The notes under the pieces are model-generated. The model was not told the origin of the DNA. It saw only the letters and a list, made by a program, of their open reading frames with translations, and made no database searches. The translations under genes and the position numbers were made by a program. A stretch of DNA of 64,000 nt from Mya arenaria (lineage: Eukaryota; Mollusca; Bivalvia; Myida; Myidae): assembly GCF_026914265.1 (NCBI RefSeq), contig NC_069124.1, forward strand, positions 86,514,915-86,578,914, read 5' to 3'. This document shows, in pieces, positions 35,223 to 47,432 of the stretch (position 1 is the first letter of the stretch; each line of letters begins with the position of its first letter).

Positions 35223-36391
35223 TTAAAGCTGCACTCTCACAGATTTACCATTTTTACAGCTTTTTTATTTTTTGTCTTGGAAAGAGCAATTGTTTGCTTA
35301 AATATCTGCAAACCAATGATATAAGATTGCTGACAAAAAGTCAGAATGTAGATTTTCATATTTCCGTTCGAAAATTAATGTTGTATGGCTTAAACCGTTA
35401 TTTACGGATTAAGAAAAATGCAACTTTTTGTCGGCAGTCTTATATAACTGGTTTCCATGTACGTGAAGTTAGCGGCCTAGCGGCATAGCGGCGTGAAGTT
35501 AGCGACCTAGCGGCGTGAAATTAGCGGCCTAGCGGCCTGGCGGCCTTGCGGCCTTGCGGCGTGAAGTTGGCGGCCTAGCGGCCTAGCAGCCTAATTATTT
35601 TTTCTATTTCCAAGCAATTGTTAATGCGTTTTTTTAAAACAATTATAAATCAAAGTTTTTATCCATACAGTTACATAGCAGCCTTAAATTGTTTTCTATT
35701 CAGAACATTTTTCTTTACCTTTTATTCTAAAACAATTTTAAATTAACTGTTTTATGCACAAATTATCACTCTGAAGCGTTTTTTCAACTTTTTTTTCAAA
35801 AAAGTCGATCAAGCACTTCAGCGACCTGGCGGCCTAGCGGCGTGAATTTAGCGGCCTGGCGGCCTAGCGGCCTAAATTGAATCCTATTTCAAAGCATGTA
35901 TTCATGCATTTTCTTCTAAAACAATGACATATTAACTGTTTTTATGCACATTTTAACACATTGAAGCGATTATCAACATTTTTTTTTTTCAAAAACGTCG
36001 ATAAAGCAGTCAGCTAATTCAAAATATTTAACATGCCTGTTCTTCTAAAACAATGATGTATTTACTGTTATTATGCACAAATTATCACTCTGAAGCGTTT
36101 TTCAATTTAATAATTCAAAAAAATAGGCCGCCAAGCCGCTAGGCCGCTGGGCCGCCAACTTCACGCCGCTAGGCCGCTAACTTCACGCCGCTAGGCCGCT
36201 AACTTTACGCCGCTAGGCCGCCAACTTCACGCCGCTAGGCCGCTAACTTCACGCCGCTAGGCCGCTAACTTCACGCCTCTAGGCCGCTTACTTCACGTAC
36301 ATCTGGTTTCCATGGAGTTTCGCAAAAATTGGCTTGTTTCAAGACAAAAAAAAATTGTCAAAACGTTCAATCTGTGAGAACGCAGCTTTAA
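35223..36391 (+). mobile_element. MITE family A copy interrupted by a foldback element
   Basis: Left part (35223-35456) and right part (36303-36391) align with the uninterrupted copy at 40027-40374: TTAAAGCTGCACTCTCACAGATTTACC at the start and AATCTGTGAGAACGCAGCTTTAA at the end. Removing 846 bp plus one copy of a 9-bp duplication restores a normal-length element of about 314 bp. Confidence 0.85.
35457..36302. mobile_element. 846-bp foldback-type element (GCGGCCTA repeats)
   Basis: It starts ATGTACGTGAAGTTAGCGGCC and ends GGCCGCTTACTTCACGTACAT. The first 12 bp are a perfect terminal inverted repeat. Both ends extend into tandem runs of a GCGGCCTAGCGGCGTGAAGTTA-type unit (35467-35590 and, inverted, 36126-36290), with a third block in the middle (35819-35880). 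AT-rich segments between them repeat a ~115-bp unit three times, marked by TTCTAAAACAAT...TTATGCAC...GAAGCG. The flanks CTGGTTTCC (35448-35456 and 36303-36311) are an exact 9-bp duplication. No coding capacity, so it would need a transposase in trans. Tandem-repeat TIRs and a 9-bp duplication fit foldback/Mutator-type elements. Confidence 0.85.
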
Positions 36392-38029
36392 GAATTTTGC
36401 AGTCGATGAAATTTTTATCAACCTTCAACTGCTCCTCTTCTGATGTAAATTATGGGATAAGCAGGGAGAAACATGTTTTTGGACTAGGGCACTTGTGGCC
36501 TAGTTCATAGCCATTAACTATCTGCTATCTGCATTCTCAAGCCGCATCTGGGGGTTCACTGACGTAATGTATTCATACGCTGTATTTTGATTGGATTGCC
36601 GTTAGCGAATTTGAATAATCAAAGTAGTACCAGAACTGATTACAATGAAAACATCCAATAAAAATAGTTCTCCTAACAATTCAAGCTAACTGTATGTTCT
36701 TTTAATGAAGCACAAGAAATTCATACGTAGCGAGTGAGTTAATCGGGTTAACTACATGATATTCTTGCATACGGTCAGATAATATGCAATAGGGATATGG
36801 AAAAGTACGCATCGAATTTTTTCCGTTCAATGCTCTGTATTGATAGACTGGTACCCTCTTTCTCTTTTATCCGAAAAGAAACCAGTATCAGCTAACCGCG
36901 GTGCCCGTCGCGCATTCGAAATGTCTTGTGAATTCATACGTTAAGCGAATAAAGCGTGCGGTCTAAGTAGAAAACAACCAGGAAAGTTGGTTTAAAAAAA
37001 GTATTGTTATCCTGTGCATACAATGTTGGTATTCCGAGGTCGGTCCCTGTTCTTTCGACATAATTTGCATGTTTCCGTGATATTTTCTTTTCGATACAAA
37101 GTTTTTTTAACTAATCATCGCATGGCACCTAGCACATTTTTAAATACAACATGATTTTTGGTATTTATAGTTCAAATACTATTAATGTTAACTCAAAACC
37201 ATATGCCGCGTACCTGTATAACTTTATATTTTTGAGGAAAAGTATATCAGGGTACCAGTCTAATTATTGACCTCAAAATTTACTCAGATCAGAGCGGCCG
37301 AATGATTCAGACATACATGTATGTTATCACTACTTCCGGATGCCGATGATGTGAATTTCATAGTGTTTTATTGAGGAAATTTATCAATAAAGCCGCCACT
37401 GAATGATTACCACCATCAAACGGATTTATTTTCAAGAATTTTTATCTTACCGTGGGTAGCATTTTTAATTTGACACGTAAATTTTCAAGCAATACGTACC
37501 AAGTTCGTTTGAAAAGATCATGTGATTTCAATTTTGCAAAATGGAGATAAAAAATATCAAATATGCGCATACTTATTTCTGAAGTTTCATTCTAAATGAA
37601 GCCAAGTGTATGAATATGTGCACAGCATCTGTGAAAAAGATGATTGTTTACCTATGTGGATAGAAAAGTCTTGGAGCCACTCTCAGTGTAAGTACATGAC
37701 ATTGTGATAAACCATCGCCATTGATAAAACAATCTTGCATGCTCAATTTTGATTTCCTCTCTTACCACAGGGGCAGGTTGCGGTGTTTTGACACAAAAGT
37801 TTTGATAAAGTTATGGCTTCTTAAACAGGGTCATGTCGGCAAATATATGGAAATTCAGGGTGAAGTCCTCACCCTTTACAAAGATAAAATATATATATAT
37901 ATTTTTTTTATTTTTTAGCCAATTATTACAAGTTACAGTTACCATATCATATTCTTACAAAAATTGATAAAAACAAAAAACAAAAAAACAAACAACAAAA
38001 CGGACAGAGGCGTTTGTCAAAACAACACA
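36392..38029. other. No gene recognised
   Basis: About 1.6 kb with short open frames only and no repeat identified by eye. Confidence 0.5.
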
Positions 38030-38276
38030 ATGCACCAGTCAAAAATAAATATCAACATTAAAGTTATGGAAGCCAGAACTAGTGTCCTCGCAATGCCGGG
38101 TGATTGCGGTGGTTTTGTCTTCCCTCAAAATATATCAGGGAATTGCTTTTACCTGGGATTTTACCACCAGTTCGTTCTCGCAGGGCAGGGATTTTACCGG
38201 GAATTGGCTGGACCGAAAGTCAAAGTAGCTGCAATTCCCTGGGGGGGGGGGGCGTGGTTACAATTGACTGGTGCAT
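38030..38276 (+). mobile_element. MITE family D, copy 2
   Basis: ATGCACCAGTCAA on the left and a G-run followed by CGTGGTTACAATTGACTGGTGCAT on the right. The left terminal repeat has lost its C-run part. The interior shares GGTGATTGCGGTGGTTTTGTCTTC with copy 1. Confidence 0.7.
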
Positions 38277-38742
38277 AATTTACAAGTTCTTTTTCTGAAG
38301 ACGCTTTGTGCTCACTTTTTGTTTTCTAGCCAAGAGTGGAAATCAAAAATCAGTCAGAGATACTGTATGGTGATGCATTGTTGTTGATAGATCAATATAA
38401 ATTTGTGAATTATTTGAGGGAAAGGTATTTGGTTAAATAATTTACAAGTGTAACTTTTGAGTTTTATTTAACAATGCAGTGCCGAATATTGTGGAGACAG
38501 AATTGTATTTGTATTAATTAATCAGTTGACTTGTGGCGTTTAGGGAACAAAATTAAAATCAAAATATTCAATAAAGTTCCCTTATCACCCAATGTTGTGG
38601 AATAGTGAAGTAATGAAGATTTAACCTCACAACAGTCTTTCTCAAATGCTGTCCAGGCTTTTTTATGCTTAAGAATAACTAACCTCGCGATGTCAGACCA
38701 GAAATCTTCTTGACATGAGATTGGATCACTACATGGATCACT
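38277..38742. other. Gap between two MITE D copies
   Basis: No gene; AT-rich sequence. Confidence 0.5.
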
Positions 38743-39044
38743 ATGCACCAGTCAATTGTAACCACGGCTCCCACATCCGGGGGTATACCGGGGATAGCCG
38801 GCGAAATGGGTCATGTTTTTACTTTTCAGGTGGCCCCGCAGTACCAGACTTCCCGGAATATACAGTGTGGATGGGGCTTAACATAATGTCTCTTGGGTGT
38901 GGGGCATTTGGTGGGGACTTTACCATCAGATTATCTCAGCAGGGCGGGGATTTTAGCTGGGGTTGGCTGGACCGAATGTAAAAGTCCCCGTTATTCCGGG
39001 ATCGGGGGGGGGGGGGGGGGCATGGTTACAATTGACTGATGCAT
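38743..39044 (+). mobile_element. MITE family D, copy 3
   Basis: ATGCACCAGTCAATTGTAACCACG at the left and a ~19-G run followed by CATGGTTACAATTGACTGATGCAT at the right. Interior GGGGGTATACCGGGGATAGCCG matches copy 1. Confidence 0.75.
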
Positions 39045-39370
39045 TAGCTTGTGTATTCAGATAAAGCTAAGAATATTTATTTATTTATATAAGTTATACG
39101 TTGCAATCTAAATCAAAGATTTGAAAAAGGTATCCTTTATCAATAAATGCAAGTATACATAAATGACTGTGCAAATCTTTATGTATCATCCAAATATGAG
39201 TGCCTTGCAGGGTGAATGTTATTCGTAAAAATTATACTAAGTGAACTTTCAAGATTACCTTTCCAATCGCATACACAATGCAGTTTGAAACCTGGATAAT
39301 TAAAACAAATCTTGGTTGTAGACCATTACTATTAAATATTTGATAAGTCACAGACATTATAAGGTACAGT

Positions 39371-39843
39371 TTAAAGGGGCTGTACTCAGTTAATGATGAA
39401 AAAGCAAAAAATTAAAGAAAATTGTAGAAAATTGACATAAACTTGGTATCGATGTGTACAATTAATGAATTGAAACTTACTAACTGATGATCCCCATAGT
39501 TTACAAATGATTTATTAATAGCAGTTATTTCGTGTTTTTCCATTAAAAAAAGATTACTAGGTATGTCTACCGAGTAGAATTCATTCCTTATGCGTAATCT
39601 GCCGTTGATGTTATTACATGATATTAGCGAGTTAGGTATTCATCTGGAAAATTCCACCCAGTAAAAGTAAGTCTTCATAGAATAGTGGATACGACACTTC
39701 ACTGCATTTTTTTTTTATTTTTGGTATTTTATTTACAATAACGATATCAAAGAGTAAAATATTTTATTAAAAAAGTGTCCTTAGATTCGTTACAGGAAAA
39801 AAAAAAACTTTTTTGGTGCCAATCTGGTGTACAGTCCCTTTCA
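39371..39843 (+). mobile_element. Family B repeat, copy 2 (opposite orientation)
   Basis: TTAAAGGGGCTGTACTC at the left and TTTTTTGGTGCCAATCTGGTGTACAGTCCCTT at the right. It aligns end to end with the reverse complement of 8982-9477. The tRNA-like block is degraded here (GAATAGTGGATACGACACTTCACTGC remains). Confidence 0.6.
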
Positions 39844-40026
39844 TAAACAACAAGTGAAGCAAATGCTGTATTAATTTGAGACAAACAAAAAGAAGACAGC
39901 ACAAAGTTCAAAAAGTGTGACAAATGTGAGAATACCTTACATAATTTATAAATTTTCATGCGATTCAGACAATTTTAATGCTAGAAATCACAAAAAATCA
40001 TTCCCTTGAATTATTCCTGTCATAAT

Positions 40027-40374
40027 TTAAAGCTGCACTCTCACAGATTTACCGTTTTTACCAAAAAAAATTGTCTTGGAAAGAGCAAATTTTTGCGTAA
40101 ACATCTTTAAACCAATGATATCAGATTGCTGACAAACAATCAGCTCGTAGTTTGTCATATTTCCGTTCGAAAATTAATGTTTTATGGCTTAAACCGTTAC
40201 TAACAGTTTAATAATAATGCTTAAAACATCATTTTTTTTAACTTTAATATAAAAATCTGCCATCTAAATTTTGGTCAGCAGTCTTATATAACTGGTTTCC
40301 ATGGATTTTTGCAAAAATTGGCTCGTTCCAAGAAAAAAAGAAAAAAAGTTGTCATAATGAGAGTGCAGCTTTAA
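40027..40374 (+). mobile_element. MITE family A, intact copy
   Basis: TTAAAGCTGCACTCTCACAGATTTACCG to GAGAGTGCAGCTTTAA, 348 bp with TTAA at both ends. The inner arms also pair (TTGTCTTGGAAAGAGCAAATTTTTGCG with GCAAAAATTGGCTCGTTCCAAG). It contains the uninterrupted AACTGGTTTCCATGG site used as target in the 35-kb copy. Confidence 0.8.
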
Positions 40375-43300
40375 ACTCGTTATAAAATTTCAATGCACTA
40401 CATTTGACATAATTTTAAACAGATGAAAAAATGTTATTTTTAAAAAGCACAATATATATCCTTTATGTGACCTTACATTATAATGAATTTATTCAGATCA
40501 TTATTAAGTGACTTTTCTTGCACTTAAATGTGAACAAGAAAGCTTGGGATTGAACACTAAATCAAACAAGAATGAAATTAAATTAATCACAAAATATCAT
40601 CAACATTATACACACAAATGTTCTTTGATATACAAAAAAAATGATTTTTTTTAGACTTTCAAAAATTTAACATTTACTAAATATGGTTATATAAAATGAT
40701 GGATACATTTGTAGGATTTGACATCCTACTAGATGTAACTCGGCTTCGTTCATTTTTCTAATCTTTCTCTCAGTGATGAGGAATAAATTTTATTCACTGC
40801 AGTTGTTTTCTAAGTTTATGCAAATAAGAACAATTGAAACAACTCATTAACTACTGTTGATCAGTGCAGATTGTGGGAGGTCATGGTTGATTTCAATGAA
40901 CCACCAATAAGCCCTGCCAAAATTGGATACTGATTGGTCAGTCAGGTGCTTTTGGTAGGCATGATTAGCATAAATGTTAATTTTAACCATCATTTATGAA
41001 TGTTTACAAAATCATTGAATATTGAAATATCAAGCGAAATGTTAGTTTAAATAATGAAAGCCATGAAATATGTGAAGCATTAAAAAAGAGACCATTTTTT
41101 CAGCTTGTGTAAATAATGAGAAAATTGTTAAGTAAAATTATTTATTGTTTATCAAAAAATGTTGAAATCTCATGTTTAGGCCTATAGTGATCATACTTGA
41201 TTGCTATGTTATTGGCACTTATTGCAATATGTTTTATTCACTGCAATATTTATGTAAAATATTAATTATTATGTTGACTTCAGTTTGTAGATAAGAACTA
41301 ATGGTATAGCTGATGTGAGAATGATCTCGTAAGTCTTTAAAACCCCTTTTGGTTTTGTGAGTTTTTTGCTCCAGTCTTGTTTCAAAGTAACTGCAAAACA
41401 AGTCCAGCACGCTGTCTAGAAAGACTATGTCAAACCCTGACCAGATGTAATTTCTTGTCTTTTCAAATTACCAACTTGGCAATGGTTTTATCATAACATA
41501 GGATATTGGTTTTAAAGAACATGTTAGTGTTTTGTATGTGGAATGAAATATCATAAGTGGCACTAAATTGAACATAATTTATAGTTCTCATTGATATTGC
41601 ACATAGCCCCAAGTACATGTTGATCTAAGATTTAAGGCTTGGATGGAGTCAGGGCAAGAAAAATGCATACTAATACATTGTACTTTCCAACGCAAGAACT
41701 GTTTGTTTATTAAAGTAAATAAAGCAATCCCCACACCAAGGAACTGCAGTTTTGCTTAACCAGCTAAATTGACATTATGAGTTGGAGTTCAAATTGCTGG
41801 AATTAAAGGCACATCTAGTTTGCAGAATTATTCAAACTCTGATTTAGCAACTTTAATATAGTTATATGAACTACTTTTGCGAAATGAAAGCTTTTTTAGA
41901 TTTACAAGGTCGGGTGAAAAGTATTTGCCAAATGTACTGCAACACCTGATACCTGTTGCCTAGGAATCCAACAAATTCTTGGCACTCCAAATGTTACAGT
42001 ACTATTCAATTTGGAGTGCCTGAAAAGAAAGCTTCTTGATTCTACATTCAACATCTTTCCGTATGACATATTGGACCAGGAGAATCATGAACCTACAACT
42101 TTTTGCATCTATTGAAATAGGGAGCTATCAGGACAGTGACAGATAACAATACAAGAATGGCCAACTGCTGCAATTATTGAGTTATCTAATGCATACAAAT
42201 TAAGATGGAGAAAATAATTCTTAATTTTTCCAAACTACTTCCTTAAGCATCTTGTATGTAGTTGTCTTTTACAATGATTGTTCAAAGTTACAATGGCCCT
42301 GTGTAAAGATGCTCTGTCCATGGGGTAACAGGTTTTGTTGTTCCTGGGTTTTGATCCAGGAGGTTGTATTTAACTCAAGTAGATTTTTGCAGATTCGGAT
42401 TTCACAAGGCACAAGCCGAGTAAAATCAAATCTACAAAAAACTACCAGAATCAAATATGAAATTCCGCCATATCCGGATCAAAACGCAGTACTAATAACC
42501 CTTTTATTATATACATTACTGATTAGATCACTTAGAAGCCACATCTTTGCATAATAAATTTCATTTTAAGGATGCACTAATTGGTTTAATGACGTCAATT
42601 TAATATTGCGCAACATACTTGTTATGACGTGACGTCACAAGAGTGGTATATGGCCGTATTGCACTGGAGCGGAATATGGATTAAAGTATTTTGTGATATG
42701 TATTGCATGTGTATTGATGATGGGTATATAATAAAGAATAACATTATGTTTGGTATTCCATTCTCACTAGCAGTGTGATGAACTGCTGACACCATGTTAT
42801 GAAATTTGATGGTCAAAGTATTTAAAAGACATTTCAATATTTCATACTTTAAAAACGATATTCATCTCATCTTAGTCTACTCAACTTGCTTTGCTATGTA
42901 CAAAAGTCTGCAGCAGTAATATGAATAGCATTAGACAGAAGGCAGTGCCTAATATTTATCAACAGCACTAAGTTATCATGGTAACATGTTATATGAATTG
43001 AATACCAAGCACAAATTAAGAGGGAGAAAATAATTCTTCTCTTTTTAAATAAAAACTACTTCCTAATAGCATTGTGTATGCAGTCTGACATAGGTGTACA
43101 ATGTAGATGTCTTTTACAAAGATTGTTCAAAGTATGGCCCTGTGGTTTAAAGCTCCCCTGAAAAAGAGGTGACAGGTTTTCTATATAGTATATAATTACA
43201 TCATTGAAAATCTGCTCTGAAACTGCAAATAACAGACCTTTGATATAAAAGGATTTGATCAAATTAAAGAAGTATGTGTACACGCCCCCACCCTACCCCA

Positions 43301-43479
43301 CTCACTCTACACACACTTAACTAGATTTTTCAAATTTCCTTTGCAGCTTGCAAGCAGTTTTAGTCTAAAGTTTAAGCTAGCCCATTAAACAGTGACCCCT
43401 TGTGATGTGAGCCGATTCTTTCAATGCTTAGACTATGGTTGTCAACATTTCCCTTAATGAAGCCCTAGTCCATCAGTGC
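40375..43479. other. About 3 kb without a gene; one direct duplication
   Basis: No domain-bearing frame found. A ~180-bp direct repeat with indels joins about 42185-42345 and 43010-43180 (AGAAAATAATTCTT, ACTACTTCCT, TGTCTTTTACAA...GATTGTTCAAAG, GGCCCTGTG, ACAGGTTTT). A GACGTCA pair lies near 42590-42638. Confidence 0.5.
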
Positions 43480-44715
43480 TTTCAGCACTTTGATTTTTTA
43501 TAATATTGATACTACTATTGTTGAAGAAATTCAAATCAGAATTGACATGTTGAATTCTAATAAATATTTTTCTCAGACAAATATAGATGATTGTGTTCGT
43601 ACTATATCTAATTTCTTTAGTACCAGCTGTTCAAATTAGTTTGGCACAGAGCATAGAAAGCAACATAAACATGATAATATCAACAAACCATACAAATTCA
43701 CCTGGTTTAATGGTGAATGCCACAGGGTAATAAGCATTTATCACAGAACACGAAGAGCTTAAAATAGTAAAAAAGTATGTACTTTAAAGGATGCTAAAAT
43801 AATACACATAACATAATAAAACGAAGCATTTTGCTAGAAAAATATTCATCTCAAATAAATTAATCAATTAAGAGCTATCAAAAGCTCTGATCCTGAAAGT
43901 TTTTGATATTAAAAGAAATAACCCAATTGCATCCTTAGATGATTTTTATAACAAAAATTAAAAACGCTAATGAGAATCCCAATTTAAACGATTATATTTG
44001 CAATGCGAAAGAATCATGCAATCAAATGCATGTATTGAAAATAGAAATGAAGAATTAAATACGTCATTTAATGAACGGGAAATAAACAAAGCGGTTCAAT
44101 CATCAACAAAAAAAGTACAGCATCGGGTAATCATGGTATATCTTATGAACTATTCAAATCCACTATACACATTATGCTTTATGTCTATTTAAAGCATTAT
44201 AAAGCCTTTATAAAGAGTGGTTTCTTTCCAAACAGTTGGACGGAAGGCATAACTAAACCAATTTATAAAGATAATGGTGATAATAAAAACCCTGATAACA
44301 ATAGACCGATATCTCTTTTGTTGCTAAGGCGAACGTATTACTTTCGTTTTAAATAATACACTTAATACCTATGTAGAGAAATCTTACCTGATAATTGAGA
44401 ACAAAGTAGGTTTTCGAAAAGAATGTTCAACAGTAGATAACAATTTCATACCGAAGGGCTTACGTGATATTTTGCCAAAAAAAAATCTAGCTGTTTTATG
44501 GATTTCAAGCAGGCATTTGACTCTGTATGAGCAGAAAGTAATCAATAATAATATAAATGGACCTTGTTTCAAATTTAAAATTTTGATATGAAACAGAACA
44601 TAAAATTACGAATTTTTCAGATCTTTGAATTATATCATAGGCTTAAGGCAAGTCTTCTTTCTATGTTTTTAAATGATGTTAAATGATATCCTCATTAAAA
44701 CGATATTTAAGGTGT
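43480..44715 (+). pseudogene. LINE endonuclease-RT linker and N-terminal RT fragment
   Basis: Pieces include a linker-like FTWFNGECHRVI (about 43700), then FIKSGFFPNSWTEGITKPIYK (44207-44269) with GDNKNPDNNRPISLL, and after a frameshift NTLNTYVEKSYLIIENKVGFRKECSTVDN (44354-44440). This is the canonical start of a LINE reverse transcriptase (SWxxGxIxPIxKxGDxxxPxNYRPIxLL). Many stops; truncated before the catalytic ADD motif. Confidence 0.65.
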
Positions 44716-44761
44716 AAATACAGGAAGTACAATTGATGGCTTAAGGCTTTACTTTCTCCAT

Positions 44762-44920
44762 ATAACATTCATTTTCGAACGGAAATATGAAAATCTGCGA
44801 TCTGATCAGCAGTCTTATATCATTGGTTGTTAGATATTTACGCAAATATTGGCTCATTCCTAGACAAAAAAAATAAAAAGCAGCTGTCAAAACGGTTTAT
44901 CTATGAGAGTGCAGCATTGA
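44762..44920 (+). mobile_element. MITE family A, partial copy
   Basis: Matches only the right half of the family: TTTTCGAACGGAAATATGAAAATCTGCG, CAGTCTTATATCATTGGTTG, TTGGCTCATTCCTAGACAAA and GAGAGTGCAGC. The left terminal part is missing. Confidence 0.65.
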
Positions 44921-45195
44921 AGAGCTTTTTTGTACCTTGGTATTGTTTGCAAAATAATGATTTTTTATTTGATGCTGCTAATGGTACAATTGTAGCTCTT
45001 GTTTTTTTCCTATCGTCATTATGTTTCATGATTTCTTTTAAAATCGTGTTTTTTTTTCTTTTTTAGTTTTGTGATATGTGTTTAAAAGTTCATTATATAT
45101 ATGAACCGTTACAAATGTAATGTAGCTTGATGTTTTTGAAGTTTTCCTATAGTAAATCATGCATTGAATATAAAACTGCCATATTATTCCCCATG

Positions 45196-45637
45196 TTAAA
45201 GGGGTTAGACCCCAGATGGCCAAACAATCGGCAAATACAGTTTTTTCTCAAAACAGGCCTAGAACTGTCAATGCAAGCTAGTAGGAGGCCAATAATACGT
45301 TTTTTGACATGGTCAACATACTAAACGCAACAATAATGTTTCTGTCTCATCTCTGTTTCTTCCCCGTTTAAAATAGCGCATAATGGTTTCAAAATTCAAA
45401 TCATATCTGTTTATGAGTACAGATGAATACACAGACGCTATTTTTAAACGTAATAACGTGGTATACAACCTAAATAGCAAACTGTGCATTAACTGCGAAA
45501 GATGCATATGTACTAAGCGATGTGATACATCAGTAAGTAAGATCCAATGCGTTGTACACAACGATGTACATTTTATGTAGGTTTTTGACAATTTGCTTTT
45601 TTCTTGCAACTGAATCAGTTGGTGTCTAGCCCCTTTC
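45196..45637 (-). mobile_element. MITE-like element, family C, copy 2
   Basis: TTAAAGGGGTTAGACCCCAGATGGCC at the left and GGTGTCTAGCCCCTTTCA at the right. It aligns with the reverse complement of 6543-7225. The minus-strand 147-codon frame over 45313-45756 is mostly inside it and is not a gene. Confidence 0.6.
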
Positions 45638-47432
45638 AGAGTACCAAATCTCATACAATAATGATACTTCATGATACTTAATTGTTTTATATTAAACCAT
45701 GGTGGAAATCTTCCTAGCACTTTTGCAAAATAATAATGAAACAATTCTCTTAACATTTTCTACTAAAGTTATACATATACATGATGCTAAGTGTGCCATT
45801 CTAAACCTTTTCTTTGCATTGATATATGCGTTTTTCGTTTACTGTTAATTAGTTCATTATACATATGTACTGTCACAAAGTTTCAGTAAGATTATGAATT
45901 TGAAGATGTTCAACATGTTAAGATAACCGATGTTATAGCCGTTTTCCATTTTTCGTTTTGTGTTTATTTGATTTTCTTATGTATGCTGTGTTGCATGCAG
46001 GGCTTTGCATAGTTTTTATAAAGTTTCTCGGTTAATTTTTAAATTTTGTAACAAACAGTCATTAATATTTTAACAGACAGTTCCGATTTTATTCTAAGTA
46101 TCTGCAGGGGACAAATGATATTGTAGTTCGATGGCAGACAGAGACATTTCTGACATTATTATACCCTCAGTTTGCAAGCATACTGGAAGATATCTCTCTC
46201 CAGAATAGAAATATAAACATGTTGAAGAGTAAGCTAAAGATAAAATGGCAATGTGAAACCTGAACAGGTCGGAGAGAAACGCACGCCGGAAGGTTGTAAG
46301 TAAGTATCATAAAAATACGTCGAAGGGTTAAGATGATGATCGAGTTCTTTTAATAATCGACTGTTCTGTACCTAGCCAGCTCACCTTTTTCTCATGATTT
46401 TTTTTTATATTTTTATCATTTCATGTTCGACGCACCGTAATTATTTGTATTGATAATATCGAACCGATTATCATTATACAGTTTATTGTAATGCTCAATT
46501 TTCCGTGCATAAATAATAAAATATAGAAAAGATTCACATAATTGAATAATGCACACTCATATAAGATTTATAAGTAGATATAAAATCCATTCATATAATT
46601 ATTACCTAGGCGTAAATTAATTAAATTATGAATTATATTGGAATCAACATTAAAGAATAAAACTGGATAAAAGAAAATATTAAGATTGATGCCGCTACTT
46701 TTAGATTTCAATCTGTATCATATTGCCAGTGTTAACTGTTTAATTGCGTAGAATGAGGATATCAATGTTTCCAACAGAGGCACTTGGTAGATACAAATCA
46801 ACTACAACCAGCGCTCACATTTTGGTTTTCAATACACCACGTTTCATGGGTATGACTACATTGTTAGGACATTTATTACAGAGGGAGTAAAGCTCCATTA
46901 GAACTAAAGTAAATCGTCTTGTTGAATTGTCATGTGCCCATCGTCTTGCTGTATTGCTGAATGCGGGCTGTCAATCGATCCTTATTTTTCCTATTGCTTT
47001 CTTATTTTTTTATGTTTTAATTCCTTCCTACCCTTTCCTACTTTTTGGTCCAAAACTTCTGGTGTTTCCTACTTTTTGGTTCAAGATGTGTATTTCACAA
47101 TTACCTTGCATTGATAGTTAGAAATGGTAGTATATATGTAGGATCTTTTCATTTGGGAAGGATCAGAAGACTGAAATCATCTTGATGAGACTGTGCAGAC
47201 TGGGGGTGCAGACTGGGAGGATAAGGCTGTTTTCTTCATGATCACACCAAGGTGAAATATGTATGAGAGTCAAAAGACCAGTCTATGCAATCTCGTCAAG
47301 AAGTATTCTAGTTGGCAATTTATGTCTGTAAGTAATACAAAGTTATGCCCAAAGGTATGTAAAACTCCTACAGTTTTAGTACAAATTCCTTATCTCCTAC
47401 TTTATAAAAGAAAGTTCACTTGGCAGCCTGTT
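45638..47432. other. No gene; isolated minisatellite-like unit at 46918-46965
   Basis: AT-rich flank of the large 27-bp array. One isolated, diverged pair of units lies about 470 bp before it (CTTGTTGAATTGTCATGTGCCCATCGTCTTGCTG). The rest is unremarkable. Confidence 0.5.

Noticed and set aside
42590..42640. GACGTCA cluster as a promoter
   Set aside because: No TATA box, start or downstream gene on either strand supports it.
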